A DNA stretch of 64,000 nt. It comes from Pedobacter ginsengisoli (lineage in GTDB: Bacteria > Bacteroidota > Bacteroidia > Sphingobacteriales > Sphingobacteriaceae). Under the pieces are notes generated by a model that saw only the letters and a program-made list of their open reading frames with translations, was not told the DNA's origin and did no database searches. A program made the position numbers and the translations under genes. The stretch is from positions 558,001-622,000 of the forward strand of contig NZ_JASSYX010000003.1 in the NCBI RefSeq assembly GCF_030244015.1, written 5' to 3'. Of this stretch, positions 52,183-62,066 are shown in pieces. Each line of letters begins with the position of its first letter. Position 1 is the stretch's first letter.

Positions 52183-53878
52183 GTTAAAAACTTCAAAATT
52201 TCTGATCTTAAGCTGGCTGTCTGTTACAGCATTGTATACGTACGCCCAAAACCCGGCGGCAGACCCCGCAGAGATCAGCATTGATCTGGCGAAAGAAAAA
52301 GCTCCAATGAAACCTGTGTGGGCGTGGTTTGGATATGACGAACCCAACTACACCTACATGAAGGACGGCAAAAAACTGCTGTCCGAAATCGCAGCCCTGA
52401 GCCCTGTTCCTGTGTATGTGCGGGCGCACAGTTTATTGGTAACAGGCGACGGAGAGGCCGCGTTAAAGTGGGGATCTACCAATGCCTATACAGAAGATGC
52501 CAATGGCAACCCCATTTACAGCTGGAAGATCATCGACAGTATTTTTGACACCTATGTAAAACGTGGCATGAAGCCGTTTGCCCAGATCGGCTTTATGCCA
52601 CAGGCACTATCAACTCACCCTGAGCCCTACAGACACCACTGGAAACCCGGCGACAATTACTCCGATATATTTACAGGATGGGCCTACCCACCCAAAGATT
52701 ATAAAAAATGGGGTGACCTGGTCTACAACTGGGTCAAACACAGTGTAGAGCGTTATGGCAAAAAGGAAGTAGAAAGCTGGTACTGGGAAGTCTGGAATGA
52801 ACCAAACGGTTATTGGAAAGGCACACAACAGGAATTCTTCAAGCTGTATGACTATGCCGCTGACGGCGTAAAAAGAGCCTTGCCAACTGCAAAGATCGGC
52901 GGACTAAATATTGCGGGGACAGGAAGCAAAGGCGCACAGCAATGGCTCAACGCCTTTATCAAACATTGTACTGTAGATACCAATTATGCGACAGGAAAAA
53001 TCGGCTCACCGCTGGATCTCCTGAGCTTTCATGCCAAGGGCTCGCCGAAACTGCTCAAAGGAATGGTACAAATGAACATGGCACCGCAGTTAAACGACAT
53101 TGCCACCGGGTTCCGCATCGCGGCTTCCTATCCCCGGACAAAAAATATCCCGCTGATCATCGGAGAATCTGACCCCGAAGGCTGTGCGGCATGCGGCATG
53201 GCAACCAACCCATCCAACGCCTACCGCAACGGCACGATGTATTCTAGTTATACCGCAGCGACATTTGCCCGCAAGTATGAACTGGAAGACGAATACGGTA
53301 TCAACTTCAAAGGCGCCGTATCCTGGTCGTTTGAGTTTGAAAACCAGCCCTGGTTCTTTGGTTTCCGCGACCTGGCTACCAATGGTGTAGATAAGCCTGT
53401 ACTCAACGTTTTCCGGATGTTTGGTAAAATGAGCGGCAGCCGTGTCCTGGCCCTCAGCAACCGGATGTACCCGCTCAAAAAGGTACTGGATTCCAGCATC
53501 CGGGGAGCCCGGACCGACATCGGAGTACTGGCATCAAAAGACAAGAAGGCAGCCGCTGTGATGGTCTGGAGTTATCATGACAATGACCTCCAGGGGCCTG
53601 CAGAACCAGTCAATATAAAGATCAATAACCTTGCGGTAAAGACGGTCATAGTCACACACTACCGGATTGACGATAAACACAGCAACTCCTATGAAGTATG
53701 GAAGAAAATGGGCTCCCCGCAAAACCCGACCGCAGCCCAGATCAGTGAACTGGAGCAGGCAGGGCAGTTGCAGACCCTGGGCAAACCCCGGCAAATGCAG
53801 GTAAAATCAGGCAGTATCCTGCTGAACATTGAACTGCCCAGACAAGCGGTCTCCTTACTGAAACTGGACTGGAAATAA
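52181..53878 (+). CDS. GH39-type glycoside hydrolase (beta-xylosidase-like)
   Basis: A 565-residue secreted retaining glycosidase (signal peptide MLKTSKFLILSWLSVTALYT, cleaved after YAQ). The (beta/alpha)8 domain has the acid/base Glu207 in WYWEVWNEPNGYW and the nucleophile Glu329 in LIIGESDPEG. A C-terminal beta-domain (about 430-565) ends LPRQAVSLLKLDWK, typical for GH39. It converges on the IPT/SusD/SusC genes and probably cleaves side sugars of the glycan they bind. GH39 includes beta-xylosidases and alpha-L-iduronidases; the exact sugar is unknown. Confidence 0.85.
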   Translation: MLKTSKFLILSWLSVTALYTYAQNPAADPAEISIDLAKEKAPMKPVWAWFGYDEPNYTYMKDGKKLLSEIAALSPVPVYVRAHSLLVTGDGEAALKWGSTNAYTEDANGNPIYSWKIIDSIFDTYVKRGMKPFAQIGFMPQALSTHPEPYRHHWKPGDNYSDIFTGWAYPPKDYKKWGDLVYNWVKHSVERYGKKEVESWYWEVWNEPNGYWKGTQQEFFKLYDYAADGVKRALPTAKIGGLNIAGTGSKGAQQWLNAFIKHCTVDTNYATGKIGSPLDLLSFHAKGSPKLLKGMVQMNMAPQLNDIATGFRIAASYPRTKNIPLIIGESDPEGCAACGMATNPSNAYRNGTMYSSYTAATFARKYELEDEYGINFKGAVSWSFEFENQPWFFGFRDLATNGVDKPVLNVFRMFGKMSGSRVLALSNRMYPLKKVLDSSIRGARTDIGVLASKDKKAAAVMVWSYHDNDLQGPAEPVNIKINNLAVKTVIVTHYRIDDKHSNSYEVWKKMGSPQNPTAAQISELEQAGQLQTLGKPRQMQVKSGSILLNIELPRQAVSLLKLDWK

Positions 53879-53900
53879 AAAAAGGGGCCTGAGCCCCTTA
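53878..53900 (-). terminator. Terminator of the SusC-SusD-IPT operon
   Basis: AAGGGGC CTGA GCCCCTT hairpin. On the minus strand it is followed by seven T residues, which suits the glycan-uptake operon; on the plus strand the tail is weaker. It sits between the convergent GH39 and IPT genes. Confidence 0.85.
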
Positions 53901-53915
53901 AATCTATCTTTAAAT

Positions 53916-54977
53916 CTATTTCACCAGGATCACGTCATCAAAATAAAACGCTTCATCCTGTTTCTCAGGCCCTTCAATCCAAAACCCAAGCTGCTTCATC
54001 GGTCCCTTTTTCCAAAGCTCCAGTGTTGTCATCGGGATCTTGAAGTAAGTCCAAACTTTTGCAGGAACAGTGATCGGAACACTTCTGTCCGAATTCCCAT
54101 AACCCCCGGCCCGGGCATCGCCGGTCACGTACAGGGTATAGTCCTGGGAGGCCCCCTTCACCCAAAATGAAAGGAAATTATACGCAGGCATAGCGGCGAT
54201 CCCGTTCCAGTTGGCAAACCCATCAGCACTCCAGTTGCCTTTATTATATCCTGCTTTGAAAGATTTAGTGCCTGACTTTGCGAACTCTGTGGAAACAGAG
54301 GCCGGTCCCCAGGATCCATTCTCAAAGCCATTGCCGTATTCGTCCGTAAAGATCTTATATGCATTGTCCAGGTTCACAAACACCTGTGAAGTCGTTACCG
54401 GACCCGTAGAGTTCGTGATCACCAGTTTGGCGCTATTGACGGTGGTTGCCGGCATTTTAATCACCATTTGCTTTTTGGTCTGCGATACAATAGTAGCCGA
54501 AACAGTAGTTCCATCAAGGGTTACACTGGTCACGTCCGCCAGGTTATTTCCATCGAGCGTGATCTCCGTATCCGCCGTAAAATTATAGTTGGAGGCCGTA
54601 TTGACCAATGGAAGGGCAACCACATTAAACGGCACTTTGACCTGTGCCCCAAGCCTGTTGGTGAGTATAATGTTCTGCAGACCGCCATTTGCGGTATCAG
54701 GTACCCTGAATATAATGGCATTATCGGTGTTCAGTACCGGATTGAAAGAAGCAGGCACATCACCCTTCTCAAAAACAATACTCGTCATGTCACCCAAACC
54801 GCTTCCGGTAATGGTCAGTACGGTATTGCCGCTTGCCTTTTCAGGGTCAAGCTTATTCGCCACAGGGTTATTTGAGGCCTTGCTTTGCGACTGTTCTTCC
54901 TTGGTACAGCCAGCCAGCATGACTATTCCCGCCAGGCATGCCAGCAGAAATACATTTAAACTTTTAATCGTTTTCAT
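53916..54977 (-). CDS. IPT/TIG-domain surface glycan-binding lipoprotein
   Basis: A 353-residue lipoprotein (lipobox LAGC, Cys24). Two IPT/TIG repeats follow: NKLDPEKASGNTVLTITGSG and NTASNYNFTADTEITLDGNN. The C-terminal beta-sandwich (about 220-353) looks like a carbohydrate-binding domain (FENGSWGPASVSTEFAKSGT; FYFDDVILVK). In PULs such proteins sit outside the cell and capture glycan for the SusCD complex. It begins 2 bases after the SusD stop. Confidence 0.85.
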   Translation of the reverse strand: MKTIKSLNVFLLACLAGIVMLAGCTKEEQSQSKASNNPVANKLDPEKASGNTVLTITGSGLGDMTSIVFEKGDVPASFNPVLNTDNAIIFRVPDTANGGLQNIILTNRLGAQVKVPFNVVALPLVNTASNYNFTADTEITLDGNNLADVTSVTLDGTTVSATIVSQTKKQMVIKMPATTVNSAKLVITNSTGPVTTSQVFVNLDNAYKIFTDEYGNGFENGSWGPASVSTEFAKSGTKSFKAGYNKGNWSADGFANWNGIAAMPAYNFLSFWVKGASQDYTLYVTGDARAGGYGNSDRSVPITVPAKVWTYFKIPMTTLELWKKGPMKQLGFWIEGPEKQDEAFYFDDVILVK

Positions 54978-54979
54978 AA

Positions 54980-56581
54980 CTATTTATAATAAGCTACTGC
55001 TGGTTCCAGCAATAAAGGATTAATCACTGTTTCAGGTTGCGGTACCGGCAGGTACAATTGCTTTGCCGACGTGAGCGTGGCCTTAAAGCTGGTCAGCTGA
55101 CCATTTCCGCCTAATGTCCCACGCTCCTGTGCGGCTATCATCTGTTGTGCTTTAGCAAATCCTTGTCTCTGGATGTCAAACCAGTAATCTCCCTCAAAGG
55201 CAAATTCCACCTTACGCTCATGAAGAATGCCATCCAGCGTAAGGTTGGTCACCGCCACCAGGCCTGCACGCTGATGCACTTCGTTAAAGGCCGCAAGCGC
55301 AGTCGCGTCACTGGTCGAACCGCCACCCGCCAGCACTGCTTCCGCATAGATCAGCAATACATCCGCATAGCGGAGAATATATGTGGAAATGCTGTTATGA
55401 CTATCTGAAGTAACCACCTCCGTTGCCCTGTTTGGTCCCACTACATATTTCTGAATGCTGGACCGTGTACCGGTCTGGATTTTAAAATCGCTCGTCGCAC
55501 CTGTAGTGTCGTAAGTAAATCCATTGGGAAAATTGTCATTGATCCAGTCGTCCCTGTGAAAGCCCTGCTGCATTACAGACCAGTTCCTTCTTAAATCCCC
55601 CGTGGCATATCCTGTTGCAGCGTTGAGCATATCAAACGATGGTACTACAGCAGAGTATCCGTTTCCGCCCGTTGGTTTTGGTTTCAGCAATGGCTGAGGC
55701 CCAACATACAACATGTACCTGTTTCCCCCGTTCCAGCCCATAGAGGCCAGCCACCTCAAAGAAAACAACATTTCTTTGTTGTTCTTATTGGCTATGTCCG
55801 AGGAAGTGAACATTCCCTGGTAATCAGGATGGAGGCCAATTCTCTTGGTGGTATTGGCATAATCGATCACCTCTTTTGCTTTCAATTTTGCGTTTTCATA
55901 GTCTTTCAGGTACAAGTAAACCTTTGCCATCATTCCTTTTGCGGCATATTTGTTCACCCGTCCGTCCTGAGTAGCGATCTCCGGAAGGTGTTCTTCCGCA
56001 AACTTCAAATCCTCCAGGGCAAATCGCAGGACATCCTTCTGAATGTAGCGCGGTGTTTTGGGCGCTCCGGCCTTTGTCAATTCTACAGGATTCTCTACGA
56101 TCGGTGCGTCTCCGAATACACGACCGATGTAGAAGTAGGCAAATCCGCGGATAAACCTGGCTTCGGCAATGCCGACATCAAGAAATGCCGGGTTTGATAC
56201 CTGTGATTTTTTGGCCTCGAAGGTATGGATCAATACAGAGGCCTGCCCTGCTGCCTTATAGCAGGATTTCCAGGTATCCATGATCAATCCATCTGTACTT
56301 TGAATGTTAAAATTATAGAACGAATTGTATTGTGCATTTCCCTGTACACCAGTCACGGTACCGCCCAGCACGTCCCCAACAGAAATAAAGGCTTTATCAG
56401 ACCAGTCGTTCCATACAGAATTGTATAAAAGCCCGGTGGCACCGTTGACTTCGGCTGCCGTTGTATAATAATTTTCGGTGGTAGGCCCTGTTTCAGAAGG
56501 GTTGTCCAAAAAGCTCTTTTTACAGGCAACTCCGGTTAAAGCTGCGGCAAAAAATATGATGATGAGATTATTTCTTTTCAT
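54980..56581 (-). CDS. SusD-family glycan-binding lipoprotein
   Basis: A 533-residue SusD/RagB protein with lipobox GVAC (Cys20). Typical regions are NYYTTAAEVNGATGLLYNSV, EARFIRGFAYFYIGRVFGDA, YAAKGMMAKVYLYLKDYENA and ILRYADVLLIYAEAVLAGGG, ending YLPVPQPETVINP. It lies between SusC (18 bases upstream) and the IPT protein, completing a three-gene glycan-capture operon. Confidence 0.93.
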   Translation of the reverse strand: MKRNNLIIIFFAAALTGVACKKSFLDNPSETGPTTENYYTTAAEVNGATGLLYNSVWNDWSDKAFISVGDVLGGTVTGVQGNAQYNSFYNFNIQSTDGLIMDTWKSCYKAAGQASVLIHTFEAKKSQVSNPAFLDVGIAEARFIRGFAYFYIGRVFGDAPIVENPVELTKAGAPKTPRYIQKDVLRFALEDLKFAEEHLPEIATQDGRVNKYAAKGMMAKVYLYLKDYENAKLKAKEVIDYANTTKRIGLHPDYQGMFTSSDIANKNNKEMLFSLRWLASMGWNGGNRYMLYVGPQPLLKPKPTGGNGYSAVVPSFDMLNAATGYATGDLRRNWSVMQQGFHRDDWINDNFPNGFTYDTTGATSDFKIQTGTRSSIQKYVVGPNRATEVVTSDSHNSISTYILRYADVLLIYAEAVLAGGGSTSDATALAAFNEVHQRAGLVAVTNLTLDGILHERKVEFAFEGDYWFDIQRQGFAKAQQMIAAQERGTLGGNGQLTSFKATLTSAKQLYLPVPQPETVINPLLLEPAVAYYK

Positions 56582-56599
56582 TATTTTAATTTTTAGGCG

Positions 56600-59500
56600 T
56601 TAAAACTCAATGTTAGTCCCAATAGTAAAGGTTCTTGGTACCGGATAATGGCCATTGTCAATATTCATCAGCCTGATGTTGTTGTTGATCGCACCCAGTT
56701 CCGGATCGTAACCTGAGTAATCGGTAAACGTGTAAAGGTTCTGTACAGAAAGATAGAATCTCGCATTATTGAGTTTAATCTTGCTGATCAGCGATTTCGG
56801 CAGATTATAGCCCAGCGCTACATTCTGAATCCTCAAATAGGATGCGTCTTCAATGTACCGGTCAGAGATCCTCGTATTATTGGAATGCCATTGATTGTAT
56901 CTTGGCAGGTTACCGTTTGGATTAGTTGCGCTGTACCGGTTGAGCACCGTGGTCAGCTGGTTGGCATACGCAGAATTCATGGCCTCCGTCTGGCGGCGGG
57001 AATAATTAAAAATATCCCCTCCCTGGCTGCCATACAGGAATATCAACAAGTCGATCCCTTTCCAGCTGAAGGTATTGGTGAAGCCAAAAGTAAAATCCGG
57101 ATTGGGATTGCCGATTACAGTGACATCCTGATCATTAACGATGTTGTCGCCATTCAGGTCCTTAAACCTGATGTCGCCCAGCCACAAGCTTCCCGGTGCC
57201 CTTGACAACCCATAATCCACCCCGTTGTTAAGTTCTGCTTCTGACCGGAACAAACCATCCGTCACATAGCCATAGAAAGCACCCAATGCACGGCCTTGCT
57301 GTGACAAAGTAACCAATGATTTGGTTCCATACTCATCAAACGTACCCTGCAGTGTCGCATCGGGCTCGTTCATCCGGTTCAGGATATTTTTGTACCTGCT
57401 GAACACAATATTGGTCTTCCAGGTAAATTTGTCACTTTGAATGTTGTAAGAAGTCAACCCGATATCAAAACCCGTATTGGTCATCCGGCCGTCATTGGTG
57501 GTCGGGGTTTTAATGTCATTCCAGGCAGTACCCAGACCAGAGAAAGCACCAAGCTGAGTCGGTAAAAGCATATCTGATGTGACCTTTTTGTACACATCCA
57601 GACTAAATTCCAGTTTTTTCTTCCAGGTAGTCAGGTCTATTCCGGCATTATAAGTATTTACAGACTGCCAGGTGATCAGCGCATTGGCTACATTAGCAGG
57701 TAATCCCCCGGCGCCGAAAGGTGCAGTAGGGAAAAGTGTAATGTTTGCGGAATATAAATTCCCTGCACCCGCGTCCTGACCACCCACCTCTCCATATCCA
57801 AATCTGAATTTCAGGTAATCGATGTATTTGTTTTCTTTCAGGAAAGCCTCATTACTTGCCGTCCACGAAGCAGATACCGCAGGAAAAGTTCCCCATTTAT
57901 GGCCTTCACCAAAATTTGAAGAGCCGTCCCGTCTCAGCGTTCCGCTGATGGCATATCGGTTGTCAAACGTATAGTTTAACCTGGCAAATACAGACTCCAT
58001 GCTCCATGTTGATGCATTGGCGGTAATGTCCTGCGTATCACCGGCATCGCCGGCATTCAGGTTTGGAATATTAAGTTTCAGGTTATCCCTCTTGCCCGCT
58101 ATCGCATCATATTTAGATTGCTGAGCTTCATGTCCCACAGTAGCGGCAAGATTGTGCCGGCCAAAGTTCTTATTATAATTTGCGTAATTCTTGAGCGCCC
58201 AGTACAAGCTGTTCGCACGCTGGTCCCTTAACCTGGCGGGACTCAGGATCACATTCTTACTGACTTCATTATATACATATGGCTGGAAGGCCCGGTCTTT
58301 ACTCAGGTTGAAATCAAAGTTCCCTTCAGATCTGATGGTCAGCCCATCGATGATCTGCAGATCTGCATAGACAGTTCCAAAAGCTTTGGAAGACTGGTTG
58401 GTCACATCTCTTAAACTGGCGAGTGCAACAGGATTGTTCGGATTCCCGAAAGTGCCGCCGCCAATCACATTTTGTGAAATGAAATTGCCATTGACATCCT
58501 TAACAGGCGTTGCAGGGCTATTGTACAACACTGTACTTGTGACGGCATCAAATCCATCAGACAAACCAATCTGTTGATTTGTACGTGATAAATTTGCAGT
58601 GATACCGGTTTTCAGCCACTTGGTCGCCTGGTGATCTATATTTGCACGCAATGTGACCCTTTTAAAGCCGGTCTTGATCAAGGTTCCATTCTGGTCCAGG
58701 TAGCCTCCTGAAAAATAAAACTGAGTTTTTTCTGTTCCGCCCGAAAAGGCCAGCTGGTGACTTTGGGTAAAGCCCCGGCGGTAGATCTCATCCTGCCAGT
58801 CAGTACCATTTCCAAGCACTGAAGGATTTCTAAATTCAGCGATGCTGTCCAGCCCGCTTCCCGGTACCGAACGGATCTCCTGAACCAGTGAATTCATGTA
58901 TTCCGCATTCTGGCGCAGGTTCATTACGGAAAGTTTTTTTGGAATTTCGGCAAGGCCGACATAAGAATCATAAGTGATCTTGCCCTGATTGGCCTTGCCC
59001 CGCTTGGTATTGATCAATACCACCCCATTGGCACCACGCGCACCATAAATGGCTTGCGCCGATGCATCTTTCAGGATGTCTATGGTCTCAATGTCGGCCG
59101 GGTTTAAAGTAGCCAGCACACTCTGGCCTATCTGCCCTGATCCGCCGCCCAGCACATTTTGTTCAAGTGTGGTACTCCTGGCGTTCATGGGTACCCCGTC
59201 TATTACATACAAAGGTTCATTGTTCTCACCTGTTGAAGTCAGGCCCCTGATCCGCACAGAAACACCGCCACCAGGCTGGCCGCCGTTGTTATTGATGGTC
59301 ACCCCGGCTACCTTACCCTGCAGGGCCTGGTCTATACCCGCAACCGGTAAATTCTTAATGTCCTTTTGTGAAACAGAAGATATGGACGAAGTGACTTCTG
59401 ATTTGCGCAATGTACCGTAGCCGATCACCACTACATCCGCCAGAGTAGAGGTAGAAGTCTGAAGGTTTACATTTATTACGCTGCTGGTCCCAACCGCAAC

Positions 59501-59782
59501 TTCCTTTGGTTCCATTCCTACATAGGAAACCACCAGCACACTTGCATTAGAAGGAACCAGGATAGAATATTTTCCTTCAGCATTGGTTAAAGCCGTGGTT
59601 TTGGTTCCTTTCACCAATATCGCTGCTCCGGGCAGTGTTGTTCCGCTTTCGTCAGATACTACACCGGAAACTATTCGGCTGGCATTGGTCTGGGCATGCA
59701 CGGAATTTGCAATGCCACTTAGCGTAAAGATGATGAACAGGAGATAAATCCATTCACTACAACTCGTTCTTGTCGTTTTCAT
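56600..59782 (-). CDS. SusC-family TonB-dependent glycan transporter
   Basis: A 1060-residue outer-membrane transporter without an STN domain. It has a signal peptide (ends NSVHA) and a carboxypeptidase-regulatory-like domain (VSGVVSDESGTTLPGAAILV). A TonB box-like VVVIGYGTLRKSEVTSSISS is followed by the plug (LPVAGIDQALQGKVAGVTIN; LYVIDGVPMNARS; ILKDASAQAIYGARGANGVV) and the barrel ending NIEF. Lack of STN means control by something other than the ECF/FecR route, for example a hybrid two-component regulator. First gene of the operon. Confidence 0.94.
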   Translation of the reverse strand: MKTTRTSCSEWIYLLFIIFTLSGIANSVHAQTNASRIVSGVVSDESGTTLPGAAILVKGTKTTALTNAEGKYSILVPSNASVLVVSYVGMEPKEVAVGTSSVINVNLQTSTSTLADVVVIGYGTLRKSEVTSSISSVSQKDIKNLPVAGIDQALQGKVAGVTINNNGGQPGGGVSVRIRGLTSTGENNEPLYVIDGVPMNARSTTLEQNVLGGGSGQIGQSVLATLNPADIETIDILKDASAQAIYGARGANGVVLINTKRGKANQGKITYDSYVGLAEIPKKLSVMNLRQNAEYMNSLVQEIRSVPGSGLDSIAEFRNPSVLGNGTDWQDEIYRRGFTQSHQLAFSGGTEKTQFYFSGGYLDQNGTLIKTGFKRVTLRANIDHQATKWLKTGITANLSRTNQQIGLSDGFDAVTSTVLYNSPATPVKDVNGNFISQNVIGGGTFGNPNNPVALASLRDVTNQSSKAFGTVYADLQIIDGLTIRSEGNFDFNLSKDRAFQPYVYNEVSKNVILSPARLRDQRANSLYWALKNYANYNKNFGRHNLAATVGHEAQQSKYDAIAGKRDNLKLNIPNLNAGDAGDTQDITANASTWSMESVFARLNYTFDNRYAISGTLRRDGSSNFGEGHKWGTFPAVSASWTASNEAFLKENKYIDYLKFRFGYGEVGGQDAGAGNLYSANITLFPTAPFGAGGLPANVANALITWQSVNTYNAGIDLTTWKKKLEFSLDVYKKVTSDMLLPTQLGAFSGLGTAWNDIKTPTTNDGRMTNTGFDIGLTSYNIQSDKFTWKTNIVFSRYKNILNRMNEPDATLQGTFDEYGTKSLVTLSQQGRALGAFYGYVTDGLFRSEAELNNGVDYGLSRAPGSLWLGDIRFKDLNGDNIVNDQDVTVIGNPNPDFTFGFTNTFSWKGIDLLIFLYGSQGGDIFNYSRRQTEAMNSAYANQLTTVLNRYSATNPNGNLPRYNQWHSNNTRISDRYIEDASYLRIQNVALGYNLPKSLISKIKLNNARFYLSVQNLYTFTDYSGYDPELGAINNNIRLMNIDNGHYPVPRTFTIGTNIEF

Positions 59783-59990
59783 TTTTGGTTGTCATATTTG
59801 GTTTAGTAAAAGCGATCCCTGGGAAGGATTTCTGAATGCTAAACTAGAGACAACCAAATGCCGTATTGCTAAAAAAGGGGGACTCAAATGTTAATATCCG
59901 TCTGCCGGGCAATCCAGTGAACTTATTCCACAGGAAGGCAAGGTGTCCCCATCCGTTCTTTTTATTACATTTAGCTTCCGTACGTTTGAT

Positions 59991-59998
59991 TAAATTTG
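59991..59998 (+). promoter_or_regulatory. Bacteroidota -7 box before modA
   Basis: TAAATTTG matches TAnnTTTG and lies 12 bases before the modA ATG. It overlaps an in-frame TTG (59996), which is therefore not the translation start. Confidence 0.65.
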
Positions 59999-60010
59999 CC
60001 AGGCAATAAG

Positions 60011-60757
60011 ATGAAAAAGATATTTCCCTTCCTGTTTCTGATGTGGTCCCTGGCTACGCAGGCACAACCTTTACGGGTTGCGGTTGCAGCAAATGCGCAG
60101 TTTGTCATGAAGGCACTGCAGGCAGATTTTAAAAAGAAAACAGGAATTGAAACCGAGGTGATTGTGGGTTCCTCAGGAAAACTGACCGCTCAGATAAAAA
60201 ACGGGGCTCCATACGACGTCTTTCTTTCCGCTGATATGGAATTTCCCAAAACCCTTTATAACGAAGGTTTCGGAATTAACCGGCCGAAAGTCTATGCCCT
60301 GGGAAGTTTAATTGTATGCAGTACTTCCGGCCTTGATATAAAAAACTGGAGAAGCTTATCAGTTACCGGCAAAGTAAACAAGATCGCTATAGCTAACCCG
60401 GCGCTCGCGCCGTATGGAAAAGCGGCCCGACAGGTCCTGCGTAATTATGGACTATGGGACAAGATCAATACCAAAATGGTATTTGGAGAGAGCATCTCCC
60501 AGGTGAATACTTATATAGCTGCCGGAGCAGTTAGTTTAGGCTTTACTACTGAAGCACTGATCTGCGAAAGCCCTGACGCGGCAAAACTCAAATGGCTGAA
60601 GGTCGACCATAAAGCTTACGATGAAATAAAACAAGGGATGCTCATACTGGCTCACGCTAAAAGAGGCAATTACAACAAAGCAATAAAATTTTTCAACTAC
60701 CTTCAATCTCCGGCAGCCAGGCAACTATTTGTAAAAAATGGCTATAGAATTCCGTAG
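60011..60757 (+). CDS. modA: Molybdate ABC transporter substrate-binding protein
   Basis: Periplasmic binding protein for molybdate or tungstate. The signal peptide is MKKIFPFLFLMWSLATQA. The ligand-binding segments are VAVAANAQFVMKALQADFKK, VIVGSSGKLTAQIKNGAPYD, VFLSADMEFP and FGESISQVNTYIAAGAVSLG. ATG 60011 is chosen since the upstream TTG lies in the promoter box. It is followed 11 bases later by modB. Confidence 0.92.
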   Translation: MKKIFPFLFLMWSLATQAQPLRVAVAANAQFVMKALQADFKKKTGIETEVIVGSSGKLTAQIKNGAPYDVFLSADMEFPKTLYNEGFGINRPKVYALGSLIVCSTSGLDIKNWRSLSVTGKVNKIAIANPALAPYGKAARQVLRNYGLWDKINTKMVFGESISQVNTYIAAGAVSLGFTTEALICESPDAAKLKWLKVDHKAYDEIKQGMLILAHAKRGNYNKAIKFFNYLQSPAARQLFVKNGYRIP

Positions 60758-60768
60758 TTTTATCGAGA

Positions 60769-61440
60769 ATGGATTTAACACCTATATTCCTGAGCCTGAA
60801 ACTTGCCTGTATCACCACACTGATACTTTTTGTGATCGGCCTGCCCATAGCCTGGTGGTTGTCAGGCCGGGATTCCATTCCCAAACTATTCATTGAGGCG
60901 ATCATCACCATGCCTTTGGTATTGCCGCCTTCTGTACTCGGATTTTATCTGTTACTGGCATTCAGTCCCCAAAATGCTTTGGGAAAATGGTTGCAGGAAC
61001 ACTGTGACATTCGGCTGGTATTTTCTTTTGAAGGCCTGATCCTGGCTTCGGTAATTTACAGTCTGCCATTTATGGTGAGTCCCGTCAAATCTGCTTTTAT
61101 ACATCTGCCGGGTTCGATCAAAGAGGCGTCTTATACCATGGGGAAATCAAAATTTGAAACCTTGTGGTATATACTGCTGCCCAATATCAAATCTTCGTTG
61201 CTAACAGCCGCCGTCCTTACATTTGCGCATACTTTAGGCGAATTTGGTGTCGTTCTGATGATTGGCGGAAATATTCCCGGCGTAACCAAAGTGGCCTCGA
61301 TCGCCATTTATGACTCAGTAGAGAGCATGCAATATGCCAATGCCAATTATTACTCGCTGATTTTGTTCTCGATCACATTTATCATTGTGCTGGCTGTTTT
61401 TGTTTTTAACAGAAAGTCCGCAAAAAGCCCGCTCGAATGA
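60769..61440 (+). CDS. modB: Molybdate ABC transporter permease
   Basis: A 223-residue inner-membrane permease with about five membrane segments (first LKLACITTLILFVIGLPIAW). The EAA loop is SIKEASYTMGKSKFETLWYI, and FAHTLGEFGVVLMIGGNIPG is the ModB-specific motif. It overlaps modC by 4 bases. Confidence 0.94.
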   Translation: MDLTPIFLSLKLACITTLILFVIGLPIAWWLSGRDSIPKLFIEAIITMPLVLPPSVLGFYLLLAFSPQNALGKWLQEHCDIRLVFSFEGLILASVIYSLPFMVSPVKSAFIHLPGSIKEASYTMGKSKFETLWYILLPNIKSSLLTAAVLTFAHTLGEFGVVLMIGGNIPGVTKVASIAIYDSVESMQYANANYYSLILFSITFIIVLAVFVFNRKSAKSPLE

Positions 61441-62054
61441 TAGAGATCAATATAAAAAAAAGCGTTAAGACCTACGCAGGAACAGACCTTATTGAGGTCA
61501 GTGCTTCATTTCATGACCTGCGTATTACTCAAATTACCGGCCCTTCCGGCGCAGGGAAAACGACACTTTTGAAAATTATTGCCGGTCTGATCAAGCCGGA
61601 GTATGGAAAGATAACGGTAAACAAAAACGTATGGCTGGACACCAGTACCAGTATCAATCTGGAACCTCAGAAACGGAGTGTGGGTTTTGTATTTCAGGAT
61701 TATGCCTTGTTTCCAAATATGACGGTCACCGAGCACCTTCATTACGGTTCCGGCGATACGCAATATATTGACCGTTTGATCAGAATGGGCAGGCTCGACG
61801 CATTCAGGACACACAAGCCCAAACACCTGTCAGGGGGTCAGCAGCAGCGTCTGGCTATTTTGAGGGCCTTGGCCACAAAACCTAAACTTTTGCTGATGGA
61901 CGAACCTTTTTCGGCCCTGGATCATGTGCTTAAAAATAACATCATGAGCGAACTGAAAGTATTATTTGAGGAGTTAAAAATTACCTGTCTGGTTGTCACT
62001 CATCATCCGCTCGAAGCAGCTGGTTTTGCTGAACATTCCTTTGAGTTGATTTAA
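61437..62054 (+). CDS. modC: Molybdate ABC transporter ATP-binding protein, short form
   Basis: ATPase of the modABC importer. Walker A is GPSGAGKTT (35-43), the Q-loop lies in VGFVFQDYALFPNMTV, signature LSGGQQQRLAILRAL, Walker B LLLMDEPFSALD, and switch His in VTHHPLEA. At 205 residues it lacks the C-terminal MOP (molybdate-sensing) domain of classical ModC (about 350 residues), so uptake is not gated by that domain here. It is coupled to modB by ATGA overlap. Confidence 0.92.
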   Translation: MIEINIKKSVKTYAGTDLIEVSASFHDLRITQITGPSGAGKTTLLKIIAGLIKPEYGKITVNKNVWLDTSTSINLEPQKRSVGFVFQDYALFPNMTVTEHLHYGSGDTQYIDRLIRMGRLDAFRTHKPKHLSGGQQQRLAILRALATKPKLLLMDEPFSALDHVLKNNIMSELKVLFEELKITCLVVTHHPLEAAGFAEHSFELI

Positions 62055-62066
62055 CGACCAGCTATC

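Noticed and set aside
53248-53544. Minus-strand ORF of 98 codons inside the GH39 gene
   Set aside because: It is a shadow of a gene with clear catalytic motifs, and its own peptide has no recognisable features.
59996-60010. modA start at TTG 59996
   Set aside because: It overlaps the -7 box TAAATTTG, and the ATG at 60011 gives a clean signal peptide.
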